In this document: positions 33,788 to 42,347 of the stretch, piece by piece
Position numbering within the stretch: the stretch's first letter is position 1
Layout of the letters: each line of letters begins with the position of its first letter
DNA from: Pseudomonas sediminis
GTDB lineage: Bacteria; Pseudomonadota; Gammaproteobacteria; Pseudomonadales; Pseudomonadaceae
DNA length: 64,000 nucleotides
Assembly: GCF_002741105.1 (NCBI RefSeq)
Contig: NZ_NIQU01000008.1
Span: 177,080 to 241,079, forward strand
Reading direction: 5' to 3'
The notes under the pieces: model-generated
What the model was told of the DNA's origin: nothing
What the model saw: only the letters and a program-made list of their open reading frames with translations
Databases searched by the model: none
Position numbers and translations under genes: made by a program

Positions 33788-34879
33788 ATGTCTCTGCATC
33801 GTCCGCTTCGCCTGCTCCTGCTCATCGCGCTGCCCTCGCTCGCAGTGCTGCTCGCGTTGGTCTACGCCCTGACCTGGCGCCCGCACCCCCATGAAGAGGC
33901 AGCCGTGTCGTGTAGCGGCCAGGTCGCACAACTGCAACCTGGCCAAGCACTCAAGGTGATGACCTGGAACGTGCAATACCTGGCCGGCAAACGCTACGTG
34001 TTCTGGTACGACCTGCCCGGCGGCGATGGCCCGGACGAACGCCCGAGCAGCGAAGACCTGGCCCTGACGCTGGATGAAGTGGTGCGCATCCTGCGCGACG
34101 AAAAGCCGGACGTGGTGCTGCTGCAGGAGCTACATGACAACGCCAGGGCCAGCGACTACCAGGATCAGTTGGCTCTGCTGCAGGCGCGCCTGGGCGATCT
34201 CTACCCCTGCAGTACTCAGGCGTTCTACTGGAAGGCCGGCTTCGTCCCGCACCCGCACATCCTCGGCAGCGTCGGCATGAAACTCGGCACCCTCAGCCGC
34301 TTCCAGATCGCCCGCGCCGAACGCCTGCAACTGCCCATGCTGGAAAGCGACCTGCTGAGCCGCCAATTTCAACTCAAGCGCGCGCTGCTGGTCAGCTACC
34401 TACCGATTCGCGGTGGCGACGAACTGGTGGCGATCAACACCCATTTCGATGCCTTTGCACAGGGCGCGGACACCATGCAGCGCCAGGTAGAGATGACCGA
34501 TGGCCTGCTTCAGCAGTTGCAGAGAGCCGGCAAGACCTGGGTGCTGGGTGGCGATCTCAACCTGCTGCCGCCCGGCCAGTTCCAGCATCTGCCAGAGAAC
34601 CAGCGCAGTTGGTACGCCGCCGACAGCGAACTGCAGGACCTGGCCCGCCGCTACCCGATGATTCCCAGCCTGCAACAGGCCAGTGGCGGGGATCAGGCCA
34701 GGTGGTACACCCACTACCCCAACGACCCCGCGGCCAGCGGCCCGGATCGTACCCTCGACTACCTGTTCTATAGCCCCCGCCTGACGCCGCTCGCCAGCCG
34801 GGTTCGTCAGCGCGATACCCTGACCGTTTCCGATCATTTGCCGGTGATCGGTCGTTTTTTCCTGCCGAGTCAGGAATAA
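33788..34879 (+). CDS. Membrane-anchored endonuclease/exonuclease/phosphatase family protein
   Basis: A 363-residue EEP-fold metal-dependent phosphodiesterase. An N-terminal membrane anchor (LRLLLLIALPSLAVLLALVY) is followed by the catalytic domain, with motifs LKVMTWNVQYL, VVLLQELHD, AINTHFDAFAQG, LGGDLNLLPPG, RTLDYLF and TVSDHLPVIG. The catalytic domain should face the periplasm. Substrate could be a nucleic acid, sphingomyelin or phosphoinositide-like lipid; not resolvable here. A short hairpin (GGACAAG/CTTGTCC) follows 10-20 bp after its stop. Confidence 0.87.
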   Translation: MSLHRPLRLLLLIALPSLAVLLALVYALTWRPHPHEEAAVSCSGQVAQLQPGQALKVMTWNVQYLAGKRYVFWYDLPGGDGPDERPSSEDLALTLDEVVRILRDEKPDVVLLQELHDNARASDYQDQLALLQARLGDLYPCSTQAFYWKAGFVPHPHILGSVGMKLGTLSRFQIARAERLQLPMLESDLLSRQFQLKRALLVSYLPIRGGDELVAINTHFDAFAQGADTMQRQVEMTDGLLQQLQRAGKTWVLGGDLNLLPPGQFQHLPENQRSWYAADSELQDLARRYPMIPSLQQASGGDQARWYTHYPNDPAASGPDRTLDYLFYSPRLTPLASRVRQRDTLTVSDHLPVIGRFFLPSQE

Positions 34880-34975
34880 ACCGCGCAGAACTGGACAAGC
34901 CCACCGGGACTTGTCCATGCTCGTTGAGCACCACTCGATAACAACGAAAAGACGGCGAAGAGCCGCGATACTCGG

Positions 34976-35710
34976 ATGCCAAGACCCTTCTGCCTGTTCT
35001 TCATCGCCCTGCTATGGCTGCATGCCGCCCATGCGGCTGAGGCCAGACAACGTGTGCACGTCGGTTACTACGAGTTTCCGCCCTATTCCTATACCGACGC
35101 GCAAGGCCAGCCCAGCGGTTCGGGCCTGGAGCTGGCCGCACGCCTGCTCGACGAGGCGGGATACCAGGCGGACTTTCGCTCCTACCCCGGCGCCCGCCTC
35201 TACGGCGGTCTGCTCGACGGCAGTATCCATATCTGGGCCGGCGCCTCAGGCAAACCGGAGCTGGCCGGGCACACCCTCGAAGGCCGGCACCTGCTGGGCG
35301 AGATCACTCTCAACCTGTACTTTCGCCACGGCACACCCGCCCCACGCATCCCGGAAGACCTGCAGGATCGCGGGGTGATTCTGATCACCGGCTACAGCTA
35401 CTGGCAGGACGTCAATCAGTGGCTGGAAGATCCGGCGCGCAACATCACCCGTCACCGCACGTCCAACCACACTTCAGCTCTGGAAATGCTCCAGCGCCGA
35501 CGCGGCGACTACCTGCTGGATTACCAGGCCCCCGTCGAACAGGCCAAACGCACACTGGGCATGGGCGACCTGCCCTTCGTCGAGGTGCAACGCCTGCCGC
35601 TACGGCTGATCTACTCCCGCCATGCGCCTGATGCCGAGCGCCTGCGCGAGGACCTGGATCGGGTGTATCAGCAATTGCAGGATGCCGGCGAAGATCTGTG
35701 GCTGTATTGA
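34976..35710 (+). CDS. Periplasmic solute-binding protein (SBP_bac_3-like)
   Basis: A 244-residue secreted binding protein with signal peptide (LFFIALLWLHAAHA, cleaved before EARQR). The first strand is HVGYYEFPPYSYTD, then GSGLELAARLLDEAGYQ, typical of family-3 binding proteins. It is distantly similar to the protein at 31977-32720, with the same size and no transporter partners. It could be an orphan sensor-type protein. Convergent with the TlpA-type gene, with 4 bp between stops. Confidence 0.78.
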   Translation: MPRPFCLFFIALLWLHAAHAAEARQRVHVGYYEFPPYSYTDAQGQPSGSGLELAARLLDEAGYQADFRSYPGARLYGGLLDGSIHIWAGASGKPELAGHTLEGRHLLGEITLNLYFRHGTPAPRIPEDLQDRGVILITGYSYWQDVNQWLEDPARNITRHRTSNHTSALEMLQRRRGDYLLDYQAPVEQAKRTLGMGDLPFVEVQRLPLRLIYSRHAPDAERLREDLDRVYQQLQDAGEDLWLY

Positions 35711-35714
35711 CGCG

Positions 35715-36521
35715 TCAATCGCCACGCAATTGGGCCAGCGCCCGCTCCAGACTGGCGTGCGACAGCTCGCCCAGATGACTGCCGACCTGCCGCCCTTCGG
35801 CATCGTAGAAAAGTGTGGTGGGTAACGCTCGCGAGCCCACCAACTGGCCCAGTTGCACTTGCTCGTCGAGTAGCAGGTTGTCCAGACTCAGTTGCTGCGC
35901 CAGGAGGAAATCTTTCACCAACGCAGCGCTCTCCCCCTGATTGACGAACAGGATGGTAATCCCGGCTTCGCGCTGCTGCGCCTGCATCAGCACCGGCATC
36001 TCACGCCGGCATGGTGGGCACCAGGTGGCCCAGAGATTGACCACCAACGGTTGGCCCGCGTAGTCGCGCAGATTCACAGGATTACCCTGCATATCTCGCA
36101 CCTGCAGATCGGGCAACCGCGTGCCCTGCTCCAGCGCCTGCAGCACCAGGCTGCCGCACAGCCATAGTGCCAGGCCGACGCTCATCGCCACCCCCAACGG
36201 CCGCCGCAGTTGTGCGTGACGCCAGAGATACCAGGCGCCCAGCATCAGCCCGGCGAGCACACCCGGCCAGGCGATGAAGCCGCCATCACGAATATCCACC
36301 ACCCGCCACAGCTCATCGCGGTAGAACTCGGCGTACATCAGCACGAAGGCCAGCCGCGCCACCAGCAGCCCTAGCATCAGCATGCGAAACAGCTGACTTT
36401 CCGGGTTGCAGCCGTGGCGACGACCGATCAACCAGCCAACTAGTGTGGCCAGCAGCAGACTGCCCAACAGCAGCACATGGGATACACCAAGGGCCAAAGG
36501 CCCGATGTTCAGGGTCAGCAT
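35715..36521 (-). CDS. Membrane-bound TlpA-type thiol-disulfide oxidoreductase with Lgt-like N-terminus
   Basis: A 268-residue protein. The N-terminal half has about four membrane segments (VLLLGSLLLATLVGWLIG; MLMLGLLVARLAFVLMY; WPGVLAGLMLGAWYL; MSVGLALWLCGSLVL) that resemble part of prolipoprotein diacylglyceryl transferase. The C-terminal half is a periplasmic thioredoxin fold with WCPPC and a cis-Pro in ALPTTLFY. It likely reduces or isomerises disulfides in the periplasm. The start at 36521 lies 7 bp after the hrpB stop. A reaction as a lipidating enzyme is unlikely because the Lgt catalytic motifs are not seen. Confidence 0.83.
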   Translation of the reverse strand: MLTLNIGPLALGVSHVLLLGSLLLATLVGWLIGRRHGCNPESQLFRMLMLGLLVARLAFVLMYAEFYRDELWRVVDIRDGGFIAWPGVLAGLMLGAWYLWRHAQLRRPLGVAMSVGLALWLCGSLVLQALEQGTRLPDLQVRDMQGNPVNLRDYAGQPLVVNLWATWCPPCRREMPVLMQAQQREAGITILFVNQGESAALVKDFLLAQQLSLDNLLLDEQVQLGQLVGSRALPTTLFYDAEGRQVGSHLGELSHASLERALAQLRGD

Positions 36522-36528
36522 CGGCTTC

Positions 36529-39066
36529 TCATTTTCTCGGTTTGGCCCGCGCAGTGGGTTCGGCAATCAAGGGATCGTCCGGCCAGTAGTGCTTCGGATA
36601 CCGACCTTTCAAATCCTTCTTCACCTCGAGATAGGTATTGGCCCAGAAGCTGGCGAGGTCCTGGGTCACCTGCACTGGACGGCGTGCTGGCGAAAGCAAA
36701 TGCAGCTTGAGGCCCAAGCGACCACCGGCGATGCGCGGCGTGGCAGCCAAGCCGAACAGCTCCTGCAGGCGCACGGCGAGCACCGGCGGATTTTCCGTGT
36801 AGTCGATGGCGATGCGCGAGCCTGACGGCACGCTCAGCGCACGCGGTGCCAACTCGTCGAGGCGTTGCGGCAACGGCCAGGGCAACAGCGTCTGCAGGAT
36901 CGAAGGCAGATCGAGGTTGGTAAAATGGCTGAGGCGATTGACCTTGCCCAGATATGGCGTCAACCACTGATCGAGGCTGGCCAGCAGCGCGGCATCCGAC
37001 AAGTCCGGCCATTCGCTCTGCCCCTGTTGCTGCATGTCCAGTTCACGCAACAGCGCCACGCGCGCCTGCCATTGGCGCAACTCGGGCGTCCAGGGCAACA
37101 GCTCCAGTCCCTTGCGCCGCACCAGCCCGACCAGGGCGCGGCAACGTGCCTGCTCGTCCAGCCTGGCCAATGCCTGACGCTCAAGCACCAGTTCGCCAAC
37201 CTTACGCTGGCGCTCGGCGCGCAGTACGCCCTCGCGCTCATCCCAGTCGAGCACTTCCAGCGTCGCGACCTGCTCGGCCAGTTCGCTGGCAAACAGCGCC
37301 GGGTCGAGATCGGCAGCCAGGTAGATGCGTTCTTCGCGCTGGCCCTGGCGACTGCCCAAGTCAGCGACCACCAGCCACTCGTGCTTCATCAGGGCATCGG
37401 CTTCAGCGAACTGCGCGGCGCGACCGTTGGCCAGGCGGTAGTCGGCGCCACCGGCACGGCGCTGCTGGGCGATGCGATCCGGGTAGGCGAAAGCCAGCAG
37501 GCAGCCGAGCCAGCGTGGATGCTCGGGGTCGCTCACCGCCTGAGTCACCGGACGATTCTTGATCAGCCCGTGAAACTGTTTCGCCAGTTGCCGCGCACGC
37601 TGCACACCACCTTGGGCACTGCGCGCGGTGCGGCTTTCACCAGATAACAGGGTTAAGCGGCTGTGCAGATCAGCGCCACCGCCGCGCAGGATATCGCGCT
37701 CGGACAACAACGCCGCCAGGTCGCAAGCCAGTGCACCGAGGCCCAGAGCCCGACCGCGCAGCAGCAGATGGGCAATGCGCGGATGGCTGGGCAGCTCGGC
37801 CATGGCCTGGCCATGGGCGTTCAGCGCGCCGCGCTCATCCAGCGCACCGAGGCGGCCGAGCAGATCCAGCGCCTGGGCGTAGGCGGCGGGCGGTGGCACG
37901 TCGAGCCAGCTCAGTTCCTGCGGCGTCACGCCCCAACGCAGCAATTGCAGGGCCAGACCGGACAGATCGGCCTGAAGGATTTCCGCACTGGAATAGGCGC
38001 TGAGCTGCTCGTGCTGCGCCTGTGACCACAATCGATAGCAAGCGCCCGGCTGCAGGCGGCCAGCACGACCGGCACGCTGGGTGGCCGAAGCGCGGGAAAT
38101 GCGCTGGGTATCAAGGCGCGTCATGCCGCTGGCCGGATCGAAGCGCGGCACCCGCGCCAGGCCGGCGTCGACCACCACGCGCACGCCATCGATGGTCAGG
38201 CTGGTCTCGGCGATGTTTGTCGCCAACACCACCTTGCGCTTGCCTGCCGGGGCTGGCTCGATAGCGGCGCGCTGGGCGGACAGCTCCAGCTCGCCATGCA
38301 GCGGGCAGAGCAGGATATCGTCGCGACCATCCAGCGCCTCGCCCAGTTGCTCGGCCACGCGGCGAATCTCGGCCTGGCCCGGCAGGAACACCAGCAGGCT
38401 GCCCGGCTCGTCGGCCAATGCCTGCTGCACCGTCTGCAGCACACGCGGCTCGATCCACTCGCCCGGCTGAAACGGCGCGCCCCAGCGGATATCCACCGGG
38501 AACATGCGGCCCTCACTGCGCAGCACCGGCGCATCGCCCAGCAACGCCGACAGGCGCTCGCCTTCGAGGGTGGCGGACATCAGCAGCACCTTGAGCGGCG
38601 CCCCGCCACTGTCCGCCGCGCGGAACATGGCGCGGCCGTTGAGCGTCAGCGCCAAGGCCAGGTCGGCATCGAGGCTTCTTTCATGAAACTCATCGAAGAT
38701 CACCAGACCGACACCATCCAGTGCCGGATCATCCTGCAGGCGGCGAGCAAGAATGCCTTCGGTGACCACCTCGATGCGGGTGTTCGGCCCCACTTTGCTG
38801 TCCAGGCGGATGCGGTAGCCGACCGTCTCGCCAACCCGCTCGCCCAACTCGCTGGCCAGGCGCTCAGCCGCAGCGCGCGCCGCCAACCGGCGTGGCTCGA
38901 GCATGAGGATGGTTTGCCCGGCCAGCCAGGGCGCGTCGAGCAGCGCCAGCGGCACGCGGGTGGTCTTGCCGGCGCCGGGCGGCGCCTCCAGCACCACTTC
39001 GTGGCGGGCACTCAGCGCATCGCGCAAATCAGGCAGCAGCGAATCGATCGGCAGGGTGTTCATCAT
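36529..39066 (-). CDS. hrpB: ATP-dependent helicase HrpB
   Basis: An 845-residue DExH-box helicase, full length for HrpB. Motif I is APPGAGKTTR, Ia EPRRLAARAAAERLA, II DEFH, III SATLEGERL, and VI QRAGRAGRLQPG; the C-terminal HrpB domain begins near residue 690 (WLTPYLGKVNRL). The role is RNA-helicase-like but poorly defined. Two adjacent ATGs (39066, 39063) follow GTGGAGAA; the second has better spacing. The TlpA-type gene follows 7 bp later, probably co-transcribed. From memory equals PAO1 PA3961. Confidence 0.92.
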   Translation of the reverse strand: MMNTLPIDSLLPDLRDALSARHEVVLEAPPGAGKTTRVPLALLDAPWLAGQTILMLEPRRLAARAAAERLASELGERVGETVGYRIRLDSKVGPNTRIEVVTEGILARRLQDDPALDGVGLVIFDEFHERSLDADLALALTLNGRAMFRAADSGGAPLKVLLMSATLEGERLSALLGDAPVLRSEGRMFPVDIRWGAPFQPGEWIEPRVLQTVQQALADEPGSLLVFLPGQAEIRRVAEQLGEALDGRDDILLCPLHGELELSAQRAAIEPAPAGKRKVVLATNIAETSLTIDGVRVVVDAGLARVPRFDPASGMTRLDTQRISRASATQRAGRAGRLQPGACYRLWSQAQHEQLSAYSSAEILQADLSGLALQLLRWGVTPQELSWLDVPPPAAYAQALDLLGRLGALDERGALNAHGQAMAELPSHPRIAHLLLRGRALGLGALACDLAALLSERDILRGGGADLHSRLTLLSGESRTARSAQGGVQRARQLAKQFHGLIKNRPVTQAVSDPEHPRWLGCLLAFAYPDRIAQQRRAGGADYRLANGRAAQFAEADALMKHEWLVVADLGSRQGQREERIYLAADLDPALFASELAEQVATLEVLDWDEREGVLRAERQRKVGELVLERQALARLDEQARCRALVGLVRRKGLELLPWTPELRQWQARVALLRELDMQQQGQSEWPDLSDAALLASLDQWLTPYLGKVNRLSHFTNLDLPSILQTLLPWPLPQRLDELAPRALSVPSGSRIAIDYTENPPVLAVRLQELFGLAATPRIAGGRLGLKLHLLSPARRPVQVTQDLASFWANTYLEVKKDLKGRYPKHYWPDDPLIAEPTARAKPRK

Positions 39067-39211
39067 TTCTCCACAGCAGGCCGGCGATTATAAAGCAGCC
39101 GCGATGCGGCGAACCGTCAGCGCCGCCGCCGGTCTTATCGACAACCGCTTCAACCCGCGGCTTTGCAATGGCGAACTGCTATAGTTGCGCCACTTTTTCC
39201 AGGAGGTGCTC

Positions 39212-39631
39212 ATGCGCACGAAATCCCGCGTCATCGCTGGCGTTGTCGCCGCTACCCTGCTCACTCAACTGACCGCCTGTGGATCGATCTTCTACCCGGA
39301 TCGTCGTGGCCAGATCGAAGGCAAGATCGACCCAGCGATTGCCGTAGCAAACGCCGTCGGTCTGCTGTTCTATGTAATTCCCGGCCTGATCGCCTTCGCC
39401 GTGGACTTCGCCACCGGCGCCATCTACCTGCCCGAAGGCCAGACCGTTCAAGTCGACCCGCAACAGCTGCAGAAGCTGATCGGCGAAGACGGCAAGGTCG
39501 ACCAGTACGCGCTAAAGACCCTGATCGAAACCAGCACCGGCCACCAGCTGCCACTCGATGATCCGCGCCTGATCCAGCACAGCGGCAGCGCCGAGCAACT
39601 GGCTGCCTACGGCCTGCGCCCGGCTGCCTGA
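39212..39631 (+). CDS. Small lipoprotein
   Basis: A 139-residue protein with a lipoprotein signal (LLTQLTAC, Cys23), a polar first stretch (SIFYPDRRGQIEGKIDP) and one hydrophobic segment (AVGLLFYVIPGLIAFAVDFA, about residues 50-70). The C-terminal half reads EGQTVQVDPQQLQKLIGEDG and is predicted helical. AGGAGG lies 6 nt before the ATG at 39212, which fixes the start; an upstream in-frame ATG is rejected. A fieF-type gene begins 4 bp after its stop, so the two are likely co-transcribed. Function unknown. Confidence 0.75.
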   Translation: MRTKSRVIAGVVAATLLTQLTACGSIFYPDRRGQIEGKIDPAIAVANAVGLLFYVIPGLIAFAVDFATGAIYLPEGQTVQVDPQQLQKLIGEDGKVDQYALKTLIETSTGHQLPLDDPRLIQHSGSAEQLAAYGLRPAA

Positions 39632-39635
39632 GCCC

Positions 39636-40517
39636 ATGCACAACCCGCAGCATGCCAGGCTGATGCGCCTGGCCACCCGCGCAGCGCTGACCGTAGCGCT
39701 GACGCTGGTGCTGGCCAAGGCGATTGCCTGGTGGCTGAGCGGTTCGGTCAGCCTGCTGGCCGGCCTCACCGATTCGCTGCTCGATAGCGCCGCCTCGCTG
39801 ATCAACCTGATCGCCGTGCACTTCGCCCTGCGCCCGGCCGACGAGGATCACCGCTACGGCCACGGCAAGGCCGAAGCCCTGGCCGGGCTGGGTCAGGCAC
39901 TGTTCATCGGCGTCAGCGCTGTGCTCATCGGCCTGCAGGGCATCGAACGCCTGCAATCTCCACAACCGCTGGAGGCCGAAGGCGTTGGCATCGCCGTCAT
40001 GCTGCTGTCGCTGGGATTGACCGTCGCCCTGCTGACCTTTCAACGCAAGGTGGTGCGCGAGACCGGTTCTACCGCGATTCACGCCGACTCGCTGCACTAC
40101 CGCTCCGACATCCTGCTCAACAGCAGCATTCTCCTCGCCCTGTTGTTGACCCGCTTCGGCTGGCTGCAGATGGATGCGATCTTCGCCATCGGTATCGCCT
40201 TCTACATCTTCTGGAGCGCCATCAGCATCGTACGCGGCGCGGTGGCCGTGCTGATGGACGAGGAGTTGCCCAGCGAAACCTCTCAGCACATGTACGCGCT
40301 GGCCAATGCCGTACCTGGCGTACTGGGCTCGCATGACCTGCGCACACGCATTTCCGGCACGCGCTGGTTCGTCCAGTTGCACCTGGAGTTGCCGGGCGAG
40401 ATGAGCCTGTCCGACGCGCATGCGCACTGCGAGGCCGTGGAAAAGGCGATCCACGCGCATTACCCACGCGCCGAAGTGCTGGTGCACGCCGATCCGCAGG
40501 AAGTGGTCCAGCACTGA
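39636..40517 (+). CDS. fieF: Cation diffusion facilitator (FieF-type)
   Basis: A 293-residue CDF transporter exporting divalent metal (Fe2+, Zn2+ or similar) against protons. It has six membrane segments and the metal-site motifs DSLLDSAASLI (TM2 DxxxD), HRYGHGKAEALAGL, and HADSLHYRSD (TM5). A C-terminal cytoplasmic ferredoxin-like domain ends near HYPRAEVLVHADPQE. The resemblance is to E. coli FieF/YiiP. It lies 4 bp downstream of a small lipoprotein gene. From memory matches PAO1 PA3963. Metal preference is inferred. Confidence 0.88.
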   Translation: MHNPQHARLMRLATRAALTVALTLVLAKAIAWWLSGSVSLLAGLTDSLLDSAASLINLIAVHFALRPADEDHRYGHGKAEALAGLGQALFIGVSAVLIGLQGIERLQSPQPLEAEGVGIAVMLLSLGLTVALLTFQRKVVRETGSTAIHADSLHYRSDILLNSSILLALLLTRFGWLQMDAIFAIGIAFYIFWSAISIVRGAVAVLMDEELPSETSQHMYALANAVPGVLGSHDLRTRISGTRWFVQLHLELPGEMSLSDAHAHCEAVEKAIHAHYPRAEVLVHADPQEVVQH

Positions 40518-40571
40518 CCGCATGCTCCTGCCCCGCCTTTCGGCACGCCTTAGACAACGGAAATTTCAGGC

Positions 40572-40596
40572 AATAAAAAAGGGGCCTTGCGGCCCC
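40572..40596 (-). terminator. Orphan Rho-independent terminator, minus strand
   Basis: Read on the minus strand, GGGGCCGCAAGGCCCC is followed by TTTTTTATT. This is a compact, strong stem-loop with U-run. In the plus direction no T-run follows, so it does not terminate fieF. No annotated minus-strand gene ends here. Confidence 0.85.
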
Positions 40597-40785
40597 CTCG
40601 GGAAATCTGTCCGGTGCTGGCGATGTTGTCGCCGCTTTCCTCGCCCGCCTGGTTGGGCAGTGCGGACCCGGGTGCCGGTGCGGTCCGGTAGGACCGTCGG
40701 CGCCGGCTCACCTGGTTGGGCGAGGCCGGTAGGACTTGTCGTCCGGGCCGTGAAACTGAGAGAAAGCTTACGCCCGCCGCGCCGA
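40572..40785 (-). ncRNA. Candidate leftward small RNA (about 200 nt)
   Basis: A strong intrinsic terminator on the minus strand (40572-40596) has no protein gene feeding it. Upstream on that strand lie 365 bp without any credible ORF, containing paired blocks: CCTGGTTGGGC at 40648-40658 and 40711-40721, and CCGGTAGGAC at 40685-40694 and 40726-40735, with several GC-rich hairpins. An AT-rich promoter-like tract (40788-40840) shared with the divergent Lrp gene lies just before. These point to a structured transcript, perhaps starting near 40785. No known sRNA was recognised; direct evidence of transcription is lacking. Confidence 0.4.
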
Positions 40786-40882
40786 AATAAGATTGCTAAT
40801 ATTGCTTACAAATTTACCAATTGCGCAATTTACAACTAAAGGAGCACTATCTGGCGCAATCAAATAATGAGCCAGATGAAAA

Positions 40883-41362
40883 ATGGACAAACTCGACCGT
40901 TACGACCTGAATATTCTCGCCGAATTGCAGCGCAACGCTGCCCTGTCCAACCAGGAACTCGCCGAACGTATCGGCCTCTCACCATCGCCCTGCTCGCGCC
41001 GGGTCAAGCAGCTGGAAGACGACGGCTACATCACCGGCCAGGTCGCCCTGCTCGACCGCAAGAAGCTCGGCCTGAGCCTGACCGCCTACGTGCTGATCGG
41101 CATGGACCGGCACACACCGGAGCGCTTCGAACACTTTCAGGATGAAATCCGCAAATGCCCGGAAGTACTGGAATGCTGTCTGGTCACGGGTATGGACGCT
41201 GACTACCAGCTCAAGGTGGTGGTGCCGGACATGGATCATTATCAGAAGCTGCTGCTCGGCACCCTGACCCGTATCGACGGAGTATCCAGCGTGCGTTCGA
41301 GCTTCGTGCTGCAGCAGATCCTGTCCAGCACGCAGTTGCCGTTGCAGCACCTGCGCGACTGA
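40883..41362 (+). CDS. Lrp/AsnC-family transcriptional regulator
   Basis: A 159-residue feast/famine regulator. The N-terminal helix-turn-helix is LDRYDLNILAELQRNAALSN then ELAERIGLSPSPCSRRVKQLE (about residues 2-48). The C-terminal RAM effector domain includes VLECCLVTGMDADYQLKVVVPD. Lrp proteins sense amino acids and assemble as octamers. The gap to fieF is AT-rich with symmetric TTGCGCAA and may hold an autoregulatory site. Start set at 40883; an earlier ATG is in another frame. From memory matches PAO1 PA3965. Confidence 0.9.
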   Translation: MDKLDRYDLNILAELQRNAALSNQELAERIGLSPSPCSRRVKQLEDDGYITGQVALLDRKKLGLSLTAYVLIGMDRHTPERFEHFQDEIRKCPEVLECCLVTGMDADYQLKVVVPDMDHYQKLLLGTLTRIDGVSSVRSSFVLQQILSSTQLPLQHLRD

Positions 41363-41451
41363 AAGTCGCAGGGTGAAGCGGATCATGCCGCGCCCTGGCT
41401 CAGGCGCGTATAATTTTCGCCCTGCGTTTTCCGTCCGAATCACGAGGCACC

Positions 41452-41670
41452 ATGGAAACCGAACAATTTGAAGCCCTGATGATGTACGTCCTGGTGGGCG
41501 GCCTGATGCTGTTCATGTTCTTCATCATCTGGGACCTAGCGAAGAAATCCAAGGCCGGCCGCCTCGGCACCGCCATCCTGTTCCTCGGCCTGGGCCTATG
41601 CCTGTTCGCCTTCCTCGCCAAGCCGATCATTACCTACATCATCGAGGCCGCGCGCGGCATTCACGGCTGA
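41452..41670 (+). CDS. DUF2788 small membrane protein
   Basis: A 72-residue protein with two membrane segments (MMYVLVGGLMLFMFFIIWDLA and AILFLGLGLCLFAFLAKPIIT) separated by a basic loop (KKSKAGR). Length and pattern match DUF2788 proteins, common next to Lrp genes in Pseudomonas. Role unknown. It begins 89 bp after the Lrp stop. Confidence 0.8.
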   Translation: METEQFEALMMYVLVGGLMLFMFFIIWDLAKKSKAGRLGTAILFLGLGLCLFAFLAKPIITYIIEAARGIHG

Positions 41671-41746
41671 CCCAGCCTGCCAGCGCGACACCTCAGATCG
41701 ATACCAGGCCGCCTACGCGGCCTGCCGCCCAATCAAGGAGTGACAC

Positions 41747-42139
41747 ATGAGCGCCGCCAATCTGGTGATGCAGAGCTATGGACGCTGCTGCGCCAGCCCG
41801 GATTTCTTCGATAGTTTCTACCGCCACTTCCTCGCCAGCTCACCGCTGATTCGCGAGAAGTTCGTCGACACCGACATGAGCGCGCAGAAACAGCTGCTGC
41901 GCCAGGGCATTCTCAACCTGGTGATGCACGCCCGCGGCATGCCCGACACCAAGCTGCGCGCCCTCGGCGAATCGCATTCGCGCCAGCATCTGGACATTCG
42001 CCCGGAACTCTACGACCTGTGGCTCGACGCACTGCTGGCGACCATCAGCGAACACGACAAGGAGTGCGACGCAGACGTGCGCCAGGCCTGGCGTGAAGTG
42101 CTGAACAAAGGTATCGCCGTGATCAAGGCGGGTTATTGA
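41747..42139 (+). CDS. Globin-fold protein
   Basis: A 130-residue bacterial globin. The fold is suggested by SYGRCCASPDFFDSFYRHFL at the start, ILNLVMHARGMPD, and LGESHSRQHLDIRPELYDLW, in which one His would be the proximal heme ligand. AAGGAGTGACAC precedes the ATG. It probably binds heme and senses or handles O2/NO. It lies 77 bp after a DUF2788 gene. Type (truncated vs. single-domain) is uncertain. Confidence 0.82.
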   Translation: MSAANLVMQSYGRCCASPDFFDSFYRHFLASSPLIREKFVDTDMSAQKQLLRQGILNLVMHARGMPDTKLRALGESHSRQHLDIRPELYDLWLDALLATISEHDKECDADVRQAWREVLNKGIAVIKAGY

Positions 42140-42247
42140 TTCAGGTCAGGGTCGCCAGGGTCGCAGCTGCGACAAATCGACCGCAGCCCTGAGCACGGGT
42201 GCGCGCAGCCCAGGCGGCCCCACGACACACTAGGTTCTGAAACAGTC

Positions 42248-42306
42248 GTCATTCCCGCGAAGGCGGGAACCTAGAAACTGGGCCCCCGTCTGCGCGGGAG
42301 TGACGG
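42248..42306. repeat. Palindromic repeat (GTCATTCCCGCG type)
   Basis: CGTCATTCCCGCGAAGGCGGGAA is a short hairpin; together with the later TGCGCGGGAGTGACG it forms an outer inverted repeat. Such ATTCCCGCG hairpins are common dispersed elements in many proteobacteria. The rest of the 208-bp gap between the globin and rluE genes (42140-42347) holds nothing else recognisable. Confidence 0.55.
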
Positions 42307-42347
42307 TAAATGGATTTTCAGTGCTTCATCAGGCAATCCGCGCGCCT

